Part shown: positions 52,845 through 60,909 of the stretch, piece after piece
How the letters are laid out: each line of letters begins with the position of its first letter
Position numbering within the stretch: the first letter of the stretch is position 1
Source: Streptomyces griseomycini
GTDB taxonomy: Bacteria; Actinomycetota; Actinomycetes; Streptomycetales; Streptomycetaceae
Assembly: GCF_014203535.1 (NCBI RefSeq)
Contig: NZ_JACHJI010000005.1
Span: 460,069 to 524,068 of the forward strand
DNA length: 64,000 nt
Reading direction: 5' to 3'
Program-made: the position numbers and the translations under genes
The notes under the pieces: generated by a model
Databases searched by the model: none
The model's input: only the letters and a program-made list of their open reading frames with translations
Told to the model about the DNA's origin: nothing

Positions 52845-52955
52845 GAGCAGCAGCTCCGCGGCGTCGCGGCTGAAGGCCTGGGCGAGGTCTACTTCCGCGA
52901 CGGCGGCCGCCGCGCCCACGGCCTGGAGGCCGAGGTACCGACGCCGAGCACCTCG
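52845..52955 (+). repeat. Coding segment repeated at 54872-55002, first copy
   Basis: Reads EQQLRGVAAEGLGEVYFRDG, RRAHGLEAE. It matches the second copy at about 80 percent over some 100 bases by eye. The parent gene is not recognised. Confidence 0.5.
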
Positions 52956-53099
52956 GGTGCGAGCTGTGAGGGCGGAAGACCGAGCTGACCGGTCGGCCGG
53001 GCCGGCGGGGCGAAGCGCGGTAGCCGTCACGCAGGCGGGTTCCCCGTCACCGGGGCCGACGGCGGAGGCGGGCTGTCGAGCAGGGGGTAGCGTTTTGGC

Positions 53100-53480
53100 A
53101 TGACGTCAGCGCTGCCCAGGTTCCCGCCGCACCCGATCCGTGGCGTGCGCGTCCTGCACCAGAAACAGAACTGCGCGCCGCACTTCGCGGAGATGGAGGT
53201 GGACTTCGAGCCTGCAGCCGAGGGCTTCGCCTTCGAGGTGGCCCAGGGGCTGACGGTGGAGTACGAACCCGCCGAAGACCTGCCACGCTTTTTCGCGGCT
53301 GCCGCCGTGGGGATCGAGGAGCAGCTGAGCCTGCCCGAGCACGGAGTGGTGATTGCGACTCGGGTGGTGCTGCGGCGTGCCCGCGCCGATGCGTTCGGCT
53401 CTCATGAACTGGCGTTCAAAATCGCGGGCCACCTCACCGCCCGTAAGGCTTTGGGGCGTGCGGGTTGCCCGCGGCTTTGA
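53100..53480 (+). CDS. Stand-alone EF-G domain IV-like protein
   Basis: A 126-residue protein that resembles only the domain IV region of EF-G and ribosomal protection proteins: HFAEMEVDFEPAAEGFAFEV, GLTVEYEPAEDLPRFFAAAA, IEEQLSLPEHGVVIATRVVL and GSHELAFKIAGHLTARKALG, matching the V-E-x-G-x-x-E-A-L and S-S-E-L-A-F-R-x-A-A pattern of that domain. No GTPase domain is nearby, so it could occupy the ribosomal A-site or be an evolutionary leftover. ATG at 53100 has only weak GGGGG upstream. Confidence 0.5.
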   Translation: MTSALPRFPPHPIRGVRVLHQKQNCAPHFAEMEVDFEPAAEGFAFEVAQGLTVEYEPAEDLPRFFAAAAVGIEEQLSLPEHGVVIATRVVLRRARADAFGSHELAFKIAGHLTARKALGRAGCPRL

Positions 53481-53606
53481 GCGTCCTCCTATGACGGCTG
53501 ACGGTTCGGTCCTCACGGTCAGCAGGGCCTCGAGATCCGCCTTGCTGCCGTGTGCGGCTTCCATGGGGGTCGTGCCCGGACCGTTGCGGAGCGGGCAAGG
53601 GTGGCG

Positions 53607-53939
53607 TCAGGGCTGATGGTTCCCGGAGATCACCGCGATCTTCCAGGCAGGAGTTCCGCCGGTCACCTGGATCTCGAAGTGCTGGGGTTTGTCCTCCACG
53701 CGGATGACGCCCACGGTGGGGGACTCCGTCGCAGGCGGCGGGACAAGAGTGCCGTTCCGGACCACGATCGACACCTCGCCCTTGCCCACACACGCCGCGT
53801 GGAAGGCGTAGGCACCTTCCTCCGGGGCGAACTCGGTCAGTTCCCGGTCCTTGTCGCTGGTGGCTTCGGCTGCCAGGGGCCGCGCGTTCTCGGGCAGGTC
53901 CGGAGCCACTCGGCCGGTCATGCGGGGCCGGCCGAGCAC
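53607..53939 (-). CDS. Hypothetical protein lacking its signal peptide
   Basis: A 110-residue protein: ARPLAAEATSDKDRELTEFA, PEEGAYAFHAACVGKGEVSI, VVRNGTLVPPPATESPTVGV and VEDKPQHFEIQVTGGTPAWK. The beta-rich core resembles C-terminal domains of Streptomyces lipoproteins, but the N-terminal signal and lipobox are missing. ATG at 53939 may be a new start. Fragment status is likely. Confidence 0.45.
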   Translation of the reverse strand: MLGRPRMTGRVAPDLPENARPLAAEATSDKDRELTEFAPEEGAYAFHAACVGKGEVSIVVRNGTLVPPPATESPTVGVIRVEDKPQHFEIQVTGGTPAWKIAVISGNHQP

Positions 53940-54301
53940 GGGTGCAGCACGTGCCGGGCGGCCAGGCCGGCGAACGTGGCCCGGCCGGTGGCCACAGCGG
54001 TGCCGGGGGAGCGGGGCAGGCGGTCGGCCATCGCGTCGGTATACGCGGACGGCACAGGGCCGGGGTCGCTCGTGGACGGCCCGGAGCCCGGGCAGGAGCG
54101 CGAGAACGTGCGTGCGTGTGCCTCGGGCGGCATCGCCGCGAGCAGCGTGTCGAGCTGACCCTGTGCCCGACGGCCACGTCCGCCTGGTCGCCGCGCTCTT
54201 CGACGGCGACGGGGCGAGCGGGGACGCCCGTCCCCGCCTTCCTGGCCTGGACGTCCGCCTCCAGCGGGGCGTGGCCCGGGCGCGTATGCTGCGCCAGTCC
54301 G
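53940..54301. other. Gap with a possible minus-strand frame
   Basis: A leftward frame (MPPEAHARTFSRSCPGSGPS, AYTDAMADRLPRSPGTAVAT, GRATFAGLAARHVLHP) is open with GC-rich wobble bases, ending at 53918, but no family is recognised and it overlaps the start of the gene at 53939. Not annotated as a gene. Confidence 0.3.
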
Positions 54302-54520
54302 GTGAACCGTCCGCTGAAGGGAAACCGCCCCGCCGTGTTCCAGCAGACCCCCGTCTACGACCGCCTCGTCGCCGAGCGCGGCGACGTCCCCGTCCAGGTC
54401 CGCGGTGAAGCCGAGCGCATACACCGCGACCTGGCCCAGGTACTGCGCCAGACGCCCACCCCCCGGCCGAGCGCGCCGCGGAACGTCTTCGACCCGAAGG
54501 TCCCTCCCACCGCCCTGTAA
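54302..54520 (+). CDS. Small hypothetical protein
   Basis: A 72-residue protein (VNRPLKGNRPAVFQQTPVYD, RLVAERGDVPVQVRGEAERI, HRDLAQVLRQ) that resembles short Streptomyces proteins with the motif F-Q-Q-T-P-V-Y-x-x-L-V-A-E-R-G-D-V-P. GTG at 54302 is assumed; no strong ribosome site is visible, and the frame is open further upstream. Confidence 0.5.
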   Translation: MNRPLKGNRPAVFQQTPVYDRLVAERGDVPVQVRGEAERIHRDLAQVLRQTPTPRPSAPRNVFDPKVPPTAL

Positions 54521-54774
54521 GGGCTCAGCCCCCAGGGCACCGGCCGTTCCGTGACCTGGGCAGGACGTTCGTCGTTCCGGATGGTGCCGCCCTTTCCTGT
54601 CGCGCTGCGGCGGTGCCCGGCGGAGTGCCGCGTCAGCCCACGACCGACGCGGACAGGCAGGTCCCGGACGCGCCGCGTCACTCACAGCGCCCCGCCGTGC
54701 GGCCGCGGCCGTCCGCCGGACAGCGCACCGCGCTCGTCGGCACGTCGATGCCCGCCGCCCCCGGCACATGGTCT

Positions 54775-55002
54775 CCGTGAGCGAGACTCGAGCGGCGCCG
54801 GAGTCGTTCCAGCGGGCGCTGGGAACCCGGGACCTGCAGGGGCTGCTCGACGTACTCGCCCAGGACACCGGCGCCAGCGAAAGCAGCTGCGCACCCTCGC
54901 CGCAGAGTCCCTCGGCGAGGTCTGCTTCCGCGACGGCCGCCGCGCCCACGGCCTGGAAGCGGAGTCCACCGACGTCGAACACCTGGAGTCCGGCCGGTAA
55001 AC
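54775..55002 (+). pseudogene. Debris including a sigma-factor-like segment and the second repeat copy
   Basis: The first part reads ESFQRALGTRDLQGLLDVLA, resembling the linker of SigJ-type ECF sigma factors (F-x-x-A-L-x-T-G-D-L-Q-G-L-x-D-V-L-A-P-D). In another frame from 54872, RKQLRTLAAESLGEVCFRDG and RRAHGLEAESTDVEHLE ending TAA at 55000-55002 repeats the segment at 52845-52955. Both are fragments. Confidence 0.4.
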
Positions 55003-55221
55003 GCACCACGGCGTTTCCACGGACCAGGGTTGCTGTCAGTGCCGCTCCATGGTCCTGCACTGCCCACGCCTCTCCCCGGAGCCCCGTGGCCTGCTCCGGC
55101 ATCTGACACCCGGAAGTGATGGCACCGTGATCAGGAAGTAGCCGTTTGGTGGGGAGTGTACTGAGGTTTTGCGGGCATGAGGGGTGGGCAACTGACTGCG
55201 CTTCGGAAGTGAGGCGGACCT

Positions 55222-55680
55222 GTGGTTTCTGCTGCCCAGAATCGGGACCAGGGGCCGCCTGGTGGCCTTCGTGTAGGGGTTGCCGCCGCGTTCGAGGGCG
55301 CCGCGGACATCGCTGAGGCCCGCACCCTGGCCCGCGACTTCCTCGCTTCCCTCCAAGCGGTGCACGGGGTGCCGGTGTCACTGCGCGCGGCCGGCATGGT
55401 GGAGTTGGTGGTGAGCGAGCTGGTGACCAACGCCCGTAAATACGCCCCGGGCCCGTGCCTGCTCGACCTGGAAGTCACCGACGGTGCCGTCCAGGTGAGC
55501 GTCTGGGACAGCAGCACAACACCGCCGTCCGTGCTGCCGGCCGACCCCCACCGCGTCGGCCAGCACGGCCTGGAACTCGTGGTGGCGGTATCCGAGACCT
55601 TCTGCGTCCACCAGGAACCGGTCGGCAAGCGCATCACCGCGACCGTCCACCTCGCCGACACCGCCCGCCGCACCCTGTGA
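55222..55680 (+). CDS. RsbW-like ATP-binding protein (anti-sigma/regulatory kinase fold)
   Basis: A 152-residue GHKL ATPase domain. The N-box SELVTNARKYAP is at about 65-76, the G1-like VWDSSTTPPSVLP near 94-106, and the glycine-rich GQHGLELVVAVSETFCV near 114-130, ending with GKRITATVHL. Many copies exist in Streptomyces; they inhibit sigma factors or modulate regulators. The G1 Asp-x-G reads D-S-S, an atypical feature. GTG at 55222 follows GAGG. It is isolated from an obvious sigma or anti-anti-sigma gene. Confidence 0.85.
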   Translation: MVSAAQNRDQGPPGGLRVGVAAAFEGAADIAEARTLARDFLASLQAVHGVPVSLRAAGMVELVVSELVTNARKYAPGPCLLDLEVTDGAVQVSVWDSSTTPPSVLPADPHRVGQHGLELVVAVSETFCVHQEPVGKRITATVHLADTARRTL

Positions 55681-56013
55681 CGACCTGAACGGTCCGCACC
55701 GACCCCGGTCGCAGCGCCGCCCGGCGGGCTGCCCCCAGGGGGCGGAGGCCGGCTGTCACAGGGTTGCTCTGGCAGTCGGGAGGGTGTCGCGAAGTCCGGT
55801 GGCATGTGCGATGTGCTGGCTTTGTGCCAGTTGCAGGTCGTCGGTCGCCGTCGGCTGGTGCCCGTTGTGTTCTTTGCTGGTCATGGTGGGGACGGGGGAC
55901 GGTCCGCTGCTGACACCGGAGCGGTGTGTACACCGAATTTCACCGCCGTGGGACGGCGCGTCCTCGGGTGGCCGACTGACACGGAACCGGGACGCCGCAA
56001 TTAGCCTGTCGGT
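55681..56013. other. Gap before the endonuclease VII-domain gene
   Basis: No gene is recognised. Just before the next start, AATTAGCC at 55999-56006 is an AT-rich island in GC-rich sequence and could be a -10 element; with no ribosome site before ATG 56014, a leaderless message is possible. Confidence 0.35.
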
Positions 56014-57357
56014 ATGTCAAAGCGTGTCATGCCCGGTCGTAGGGACGGCCTGATCACCCTGGTTGCCGCAGATGCCCTGTGGGTCGATTTGACGGCCGAC
56101 AGTGCTGTACCGACGGCTTCTGGGGCGTTCACCCGCTCTCCTGCCCGTGCCCGGACGGGGCACGTCTTGCTCGGCGGCCGTGTGGTGGCGACGGTGAGGA
56201 CGAGCGGCGGTCAGTGGAGCGTTCCGGAGGCCGAGGTGCACCGGGCGGCCGCGGAACTGAACGCGGTGAGGATGGACCGGCAGGACCTGGTCCGCATCGG
56301 TCCCTTTCGCAGGGGGCCCAGACAGGGGTGCGACGAGGAAACGCCGCTGCGCTGGCGCCAGCGCATCACGGGGGAGCTGCAGGAGCGGGGCGGCCCCGAG
56401 CGGGCGGCGCAACGTGAAGTCGGCCGCCCGTACCACCTGGCGGGGATCGACTGGCGACAGGTACTCGTGGAGCGGACCCGCGACGGGACACAGCGCACGT
56501 GGTGGCTGCCGCGCGCTGTGGTCAGGCTGCTGGACGCGGCCGAGCACGCCGAAACGCAGTGGGTCCAAGCCGCGCGGACCCGCCAGGAAAGCGCAGCCGT
56601 CACCGACCCGCCCTCCCACCCCCGGCAGACCCAGAACGCCGGCGGTCGGCAGACGACGAACCCCAAGAGCCCCACCGCCTCACTGCGCCCGTACCACAAA
56701 GAGCTGGAAGGCCAGCTGTACTCGGCGCTCAGCAGGAAGCCCGGTACTTCCCGCAGGGTGGCCGAGTGGGCGTGCGCCGTCTGCCGCGCTGCGCCCGCCA
56801 CCGTGCTCGACCACTGCCACGAACACGGCTACGTCCGCGCCCCCCTCTGCCAGTCCTGCAACACACAAGAGCGCCCAGACCACCTGTACAGCAACGACAT
56901 CCGTGTGGCGAACCGCTACACACGCCTCTTCCACACCGACACCGCCGCCTGGCTCCACCACTGGCACCGCTGCCCCGGCTGCCGCGCACGCACCACCCTG
57001 CCCCTGCCGCACCTCGCCGCGTGGACCGCCTTCATAGCCTGCCGATCACTGCGCCCGACCCACCCTGCCCCCCGTGGACGCAAGCCCTGTGGTGTCCTGC
57101 GCGTGTCCTGGACAGGCAGCCAGAACACGCCCCGTTCCTGCCTGCTCACCGTCGCCGTCGACTTCTGCCCCTCCGGCGAACACCGCGTCCTGGCGCGCGT
57201 CCCCTACCGCGAGGCCGCCGAGCGGTTTCGCGTCTGGTTGACCGAGACGGCCCCTGCCGTGGCCGCTGCGGCCGGCCCTGACCGCCTGGACGGCCTCCCC
57301 GCACAGTTCCGGCCTGTCATCGCAGACACCAGTGGCGAGGACCTAGAACTGTTCTGA
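56014..57357 (+). CDS. Large protein with recombination endonuclease VII-like zinc domain
   Basis: A 447-residue protein. Residues 1-190 are basic with no recognised fold (TGHVLLGGRVVATVRTSGGQ; LAGIDWRQVLVERTRDGTQR, TWWLP). A Pro/Thr/Ser linker follows (195-225). The central endonuclease VII-like core is CAVCRAA (Cys254, Cys257), VLDHCHEHGYVRAPLCQSCN (Asp266, His267, His269; Cys279, Cys282), the beta-beta-alpha-Me nuclease pattern of phage T4 gp49 relatives. A second CPGC pair is at 320-323, then a helical C-terminal half to 447. Such nucleases cut branched DNA or serve in HNH-type defence; the N- and C-terminal parts are unassigned. ATG at 56014; no strong ribosome site. Confidence 0.7.
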   Translation: MSKRVMPGRRDGLITLVAADALWVDLTADSAVPTASGAFTRSPARARTGHVLLGGRVVATVRTSGGQWSVPEAEVHRAAAELNAVRMDRQDLVRIGPFRRGPRQGCDEETPLRWRQRITGELQERGGPERAAQREVGRPYHLAGIDWRQVLVERTRDGTQRTWWLPRAVVRLLDAAEHAETQWVQAARTRQESAAVTDPPSHPRQTQNAGGRQTTNPKSPTASLRPYHKELEGQLYSALSRKPGTSRRVAEWACAVCRAAPATVLDHCHEHGYVRAPLCQSCNTQERPDHLYSNDIRVANRYTRLFHTDTAAWLHHWHRCPGCRARTTLPLPHLAAWTAFIACRSLRPTHPAPRGRKPCGVLRVSWTGSQNTPRSCLLTVAVDFCPSGEHRVLARVPYREAAERFRVWLTETAPAVAAAAGPDRLDGLPAQFRPVIADTSGEDLELF

Positions 57358-57544
57358 GCGGGGCCACTGACGTCGAGCACACGGAGTTCGGCCTGTAGGC
57401 GGTCCCGTTGCGGTGGCTTCATTACTGACCTTCAAAGCGTGGTGCCGGAGGGCTGACGGCCCAGGATCCCTGCGGTCCGCCGAGTACATGAGGTATGCCC
57501 AGGGCGGTGGTCTGCCGGCGAGCGCCGGGGTCTCCGTGAGAAGT

Positions 57545-58315
57545 CGTGGATGGAGGCGGCCGAACGGTTCCGGCACGGCGACGAGGACACGGTCATCGCC
57601 CATGATCTGCGGGTCAGCGTCCGGTCGGTGCAGCGCCGGCGCAAGGCCCGGTCGCAGGAGGGCCGGGGGCTCTGGCCTCGAAGGGCCCGGCGTCGCTGCC
57701 GTTGCTGAGCGACGAGCTGTTCGCCGTGCTGGAGCGTGAGCTGTTCAAGGGGCCGGTGGCGCATGGCCGGCCGGACCAGACGTGGACCCTGTCGCGGATC
57801 AGGACGCTGATCGGGCGCCGGTTCCACAAGAGCTGCACCGTGCAAGGGGTGGCCGCCCTGCTCAAGCGGCACGGCTGGAGCCGCCGGGTCCCCGCCCGCC
57901 GCGCGATCGAGCGGGACGAGGACGTGGTGGCCGGATGGGTGAAGGGGACCAGGCACCAGGCGGAAGGACCGTGGCGGCGCTCGACTCCCGGCTCGCCCCC
58001 GAGGACGAGGCCGGCTTCTCGATGACGCCGCCGACCACCCGCACCCGGTCCCGCCGCGGCCACGCTCCCGTGATCCGCCTCCGGGGCCGCTCCCGCCGCC
58101 GCCCATCGGTCGCCGCCCTGGTCTGCTACAAGGCCGGGGAGCCTTCCCGGCTGACCTGCCGGCCCTGCCCCGATGCCCGGCCCGACGGACGCAAAAGCGT
58201 CTCCTGGAAGGACTACCGCGACCTCGTCCAGACCGTCCACCAGCAGCTCGGCGACCCGATCGTGCTGGTCCGGGACGACCCCGACACCCACCTCACCGCC
58301 GTCCGACGAACCAGC
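57545..58315 (+). pseudogene. IS630 family transposase, frameshifted, 3' truncated
   Basis: Three rightward frames in order: MEAAERFRHGDEDTVIAHDL with RVSVRSVQRRRKARSQEG (N-terminal helix-turn-helix); LSDELFAVLERELFKGPVAH, RPDQTWTLSRIRTLIGRRFH and GWSRRVPARRAIERDEDVVA; then EDEAGFSMTPPTTRTRSRRG, VIRLRGRSRRRPSVAALVCY and SWKDYRDLVQTVHQQLGDPI, with DDPDTHLTA in place of D-N-L-N-T-H. The final Glu region is lost at about 58315 where an IS5 fragment begins. Confidence 0.8.
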
Positions 58316-58344
58316 TGGACCGGTCGCGGGCGGTGACCGACTCT

Positions 58345-58850
58345 CCCCCTGGCTTCGCCGGGGGCACCCCCCACCCACGTCGGAGCGGCTCGGCGGGGCC
58401 CAAAAGCGCGCCCAGGCCGGTCGACCGCGCCCGTCCGGGCAGCAAGCACCACCTCCTCACCGACGGCCAGAGCATCCCGCTCGCGGTCTCGCTGACCGGC
58501 GGCGACCGCGGGCGACGTCACCCAGCTGCTGTCCCTGATCGACAAGATCCCAGCGGTCGCGGGAGTCGTCGGCCGACCGCGACCACGACCACGACAAGTA
58601 CCGCCGGCTCCTTCGCTAGCGGGGCATACGTCCGGTGATCGCCGAACGCGGCCAGCCCCACGGCACCGGCCTGGGCACCTTCCGCCGGGTCGCAGAGCGG
58701 ACGATCTCCCGGCTGCACGGCTTCCGCCGACCGCGCGTCCGCTGGGAGGGACGCGACGACATCCACGAAGCCTTCCTCGGCCTCGCCGTCTGTCTGATCA
58801 CCCACCGCCACGTCCAGAAGCTTTGCCGGGGCCGGTCGTCCACTCATACC
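58345..58850 (+). pseudogene. IS5 family transposase C-terminal remnant
   Basis: Rightward frames read VDRARPGSKHHLLTDGQSIP, LAVSLTGGDRGRRHPAAV, then after a frameshift VIAERGQPHGTGLGTFRRVA, ERTISRLHGFRRPRVRWEGR and DDIHEAFLGLAVCLITHRHV. Catalytic Glu of V-A-E-R-T-I is present. The N-terminal third is missing. Confidence 0.75.
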
Positions 58851-58928
58851 CGGACGCGAACCCCACCTCTGGGTGATTGCCGCACATCGCACCAGACCGT
58901 GAGGATCGACTAGTTCATCCCGTACGCA

Positions 58929-59315
58929 GTGAAGGAGCGTGCCGCCATTCTCACCGTGACCGCCGCGAAGCTCCGCAGAGCCGTCCTCGCCGCGGCAGCC
59001 GCCCTCGCCCTGGTGCCCGTGACCGCGACCGACAGTGCCGCCGCCACCTGCACCGCCGACCACTTCTGCCTGTGGGAGGACGCTCCTCACGACAGTCCGA
59101 TGGCATCGTTCGTCAACGGCACCGACGACACCGGCCGCGTCGGGCTTCCTGGCGGAGGCCGCACAGCCCAGAACAAAACCCAGCACGACTGGTGTGTGTG
59201 GTCGAAGCGGGACTACGGGGGGTCGAAGGCTGTGATCCACCCCGGTGAGTGGGTGAGCGCCCCGTTCACCGTGTACTCGCTGCTGCCGGAGACGACTTGG
59301 CGGTGCGTCACCTGA
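58929..59315 (+). CDS. Secreted small Cys-containing protein (peptidase inhibitor I36-like)
   Basis: A 128-residue secreted protein: signal peptide VTAAKLRRAVLAAAAALALV ending SAAA (about residues 10-38), then a mature domain CTADHFCLWEDAPHDSPMAS, ending WCVWSKRDYGGSKAVIHPGE and TTWRCVT. Four Cys could pair. Similar small secreted Streptomyces proteins are annotated as peptidase inhibitor family I36. GTG at 58929 lacks a ribosome site; AAGGAG inside the coding frame (58932-58937) points to a later start around 58947 (ATT) or GTG 58956, so the start is uncertain. Confidence 0.7.
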   Translation: MKERAAILTVTAAKLRRAVLAAAAALALVPVTATDSAAATCTADHFCLWEDAPHDSPMASFVNGTDDTGRVGLPGGGRTAQNKTQHDWCVWSKRDYGGSKAVIHPGEWVSAPFTVYSLLPETTWRCVT

Positions 59316-59322
59316 GTCCGGT

Positions 59323-59771
59323 GTGACCGTCCGCGACTCGCGGACACGGCCCGGCGGGTGGCCGGCCGCCCGCCATGGCGACGACCGACCCCGAGGCCCG
59401 GAAGCAGCGCCGCAGGACGCCGAGGTGCTGCTGCCGGCGGAGTGCAGGGGCGGCTGCGACTGGCTGGACCCGGTCCGCGCGATGCACGCGGTACGCGCGG
59501 CCGCCGACGGCACCGGGCGGCTGACGGTGTCCTGGCCACGCTGACCCAACTTGACGAGACACGGGTGGCAGCGGACGCCCTGGAGCACGACTTGACCCGG
59601 GCCGCCCGCAAGCGAGGAACATCCTGGCAGCAAGTCGCCGACGCGTCCGGGCCGGCCTCCCGCGCGAGCGCCGAGAGCTGGTTCGTCCGCCTGGAACACG
59701 ACGCCGCCAGTTACCGCGGCGGCCACTGCCCCGGGCAGCAGCGCGTCGAGCGGGCACGCGACCGGGGGTGA
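59323..59771 (+). pseudogene. Fragment of an HTH-type protein (tentative)
   Basis: A first frame ends AMHAVRAAADGTGRLTVSW at a TGA at 59542, while the overlapping frame continues LTQLDETRVAADALEHDLTR, AARKRGTSWQQVADASGPAS and SAESWFVRLEHDAASYRGG. The last part looks like the helix-turn-helix of a Streptomyces protein family with S-W-Q-Q-V-A-D. The frame change and lack of a clear start make it a probable pseudogene. Confidence 0.35.
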
Positions 59772-59837
59772 CGCCCGGTGCCGCGACCACGGCGGCACCG
59801 GTCCGGGCCTCGCCGTCGCCCGCGACCTGGCCCACCG

Positions 59838-60773
59838 TCAGTCCAGAGCGTCGGCCACCGCGTCGGCGAAGGCGCGGACCCACGCGGTCTCGCGGCCGCC
59901 GCGCCAGACGAGGCCGAGTGCGGAGTCGGGGAGGCCGGTCACCGACACGTACGCCACATCCCGGCGCTGATGGTGTTCGGTGGTGGGGTGGCACAGCAGC
60001 ATCACGCCCCGGTTGGCCGCCACCAGTGACAGGCCCTCCTGGAGAGTGCTGACTTCTGGTCCCTGAGGTATCGGAGTGCCGGAGGGAGTGCGGGTGGGTG
60101 CCTGCGCCTCGCGCCAGTAGTCCGGCGCCGGGGCGGCGATGCCGACGAGTGGTGCGGTGGCCAGGTCCTCGGCGTCCAGGCCTGTCCGGTCGGCGAACGG
60201 ATGCCTGCGGGAGACCGCCAGGTACTGCGGCTGGCGGGAGAAGACCGGTCCGAGTACGAGTGCCGGCTCCGCGACCGGCAGCAGTACCACGGCGATGTCC
60301 ACTTCGTCGCGGTGCAGCGGTCCGAAGGGGTCGGAGAGCGGCAGTTCGGCGATCCGGGTGGCGGACTCGGGGAATCGGTCCTCGAACTCGCCGATCACGT
60401 CCATGAATCCGTATCCCACGACGCCCTGGAATCCGATGCGCAGCGGCCCGCTGAGTCCGGAGGCCGCCGCGCGGGCGTTGTCGACGGTGTCGCGCAGGGC
60501 GGTGTAGGCGGGGCGGAGGGCGGTGAGGAAGTCCTCGCCGAGCCGGGTGAGGCGCACCCGGCGACTGGTGCGGTCCACCAGACGGGCCCCGATGCGCTGC
60601 TCCAGGGAGCGGATCAACTGGCTGACGCGGCTCTGGGACACGTACAGCCGTTCGCCGGTCCGTCCGAAGTGCAGTTCCTCGGCGAGGACCAGGAAGCATT
60701 CCAGCTCACGGATCTCCACCGTGCCCACTGCTGCCCGCTGTCCGCCGGTGGTACCTGGTCCGGCCACCGCCAT
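59838..60773 (-). CDS. LysR family transcriptional regulator
   Basis: A 311-residue LysR: HTH in LECFLVLAEELHFGRTGERL and YVSQSRVSQLIRSLEQRIGA (about residues 24-65), linker RRVRLTRLGEDFLTALRPAY, and the type-2 periplasmic-binding effector domain (GPLRIGFQGVVGYGFMDVIG, RDEVDIAVVLLPVAEPALVL, LSLVAANRGVMLLCHPTTEH). ATG at 60773 is preceded by AGGAGGG. It is divergent from the MFS gene at 60910; the 136-base gap holds a perfect inverted repeat. It likely controls that exporter. Confidence 0.93.
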   Translation of the reverse strand: MAVAGPGTTGGQRAAVGTVEIRELECFLVLAEELHFGRTGERLYVSQSRVSQLIRSLEQRIGARLVDRTSRRVRLTRLGEDFLTALRPAYTALRDTVDNARAAASGLSGPLRIGFQGVVGYGFMDVIGEFEDRFPESATRIAELPLSDPFGPLHRDEVDIAVVLLPVAEPALVLGPVFSRQPQYLAVSRRHPFADRTGLDAEDLATAPLVGIAAPAPDYWREAQAPTRTPSGTPIPQGPEVSTLQEGLSLVAANRGVMLLCHPTTEHHQRRDVAYVSVTGLPDSALGLVWRGGRETAWVRAFADAVADALD

Positions 60774-60847
60774 GGTGCAGCTCCCTCCTGCCTGGTGCGG
60801 TCCGGTGCGGGCTGCACTCTGTCCGCGCCGTCGTTCGATTAGCCCAC

Positions 60848-60863
60848 CTCATGGAAGCATGAG
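60848..60863. promoter_or_regulatory. Inverted repeat in the LysR/MFS divergent promoter
   Basis: CTCATGGAAGCATGAG has 6-bp perfect arms (CTCATG/CATGAG) around GAAG. It is 47 bases before the MFS start and 75 from the LysR start, a usual position for a LysR activator/repressor site. Confidence 0.55.
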
Positions 60864-60909
60864 AACTCCGTGCTTGTTCCGGCTGCGGCGGGGCAGTTGG
60901 CTTGGGGCC

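Noticed and set aside
53918..54145. Minus-strand frame MPPEAHARTF upstream of the gene at 53939
   Set aside because: Coding-like composition but it overlaps the next gene, has no ribosome site and no family.
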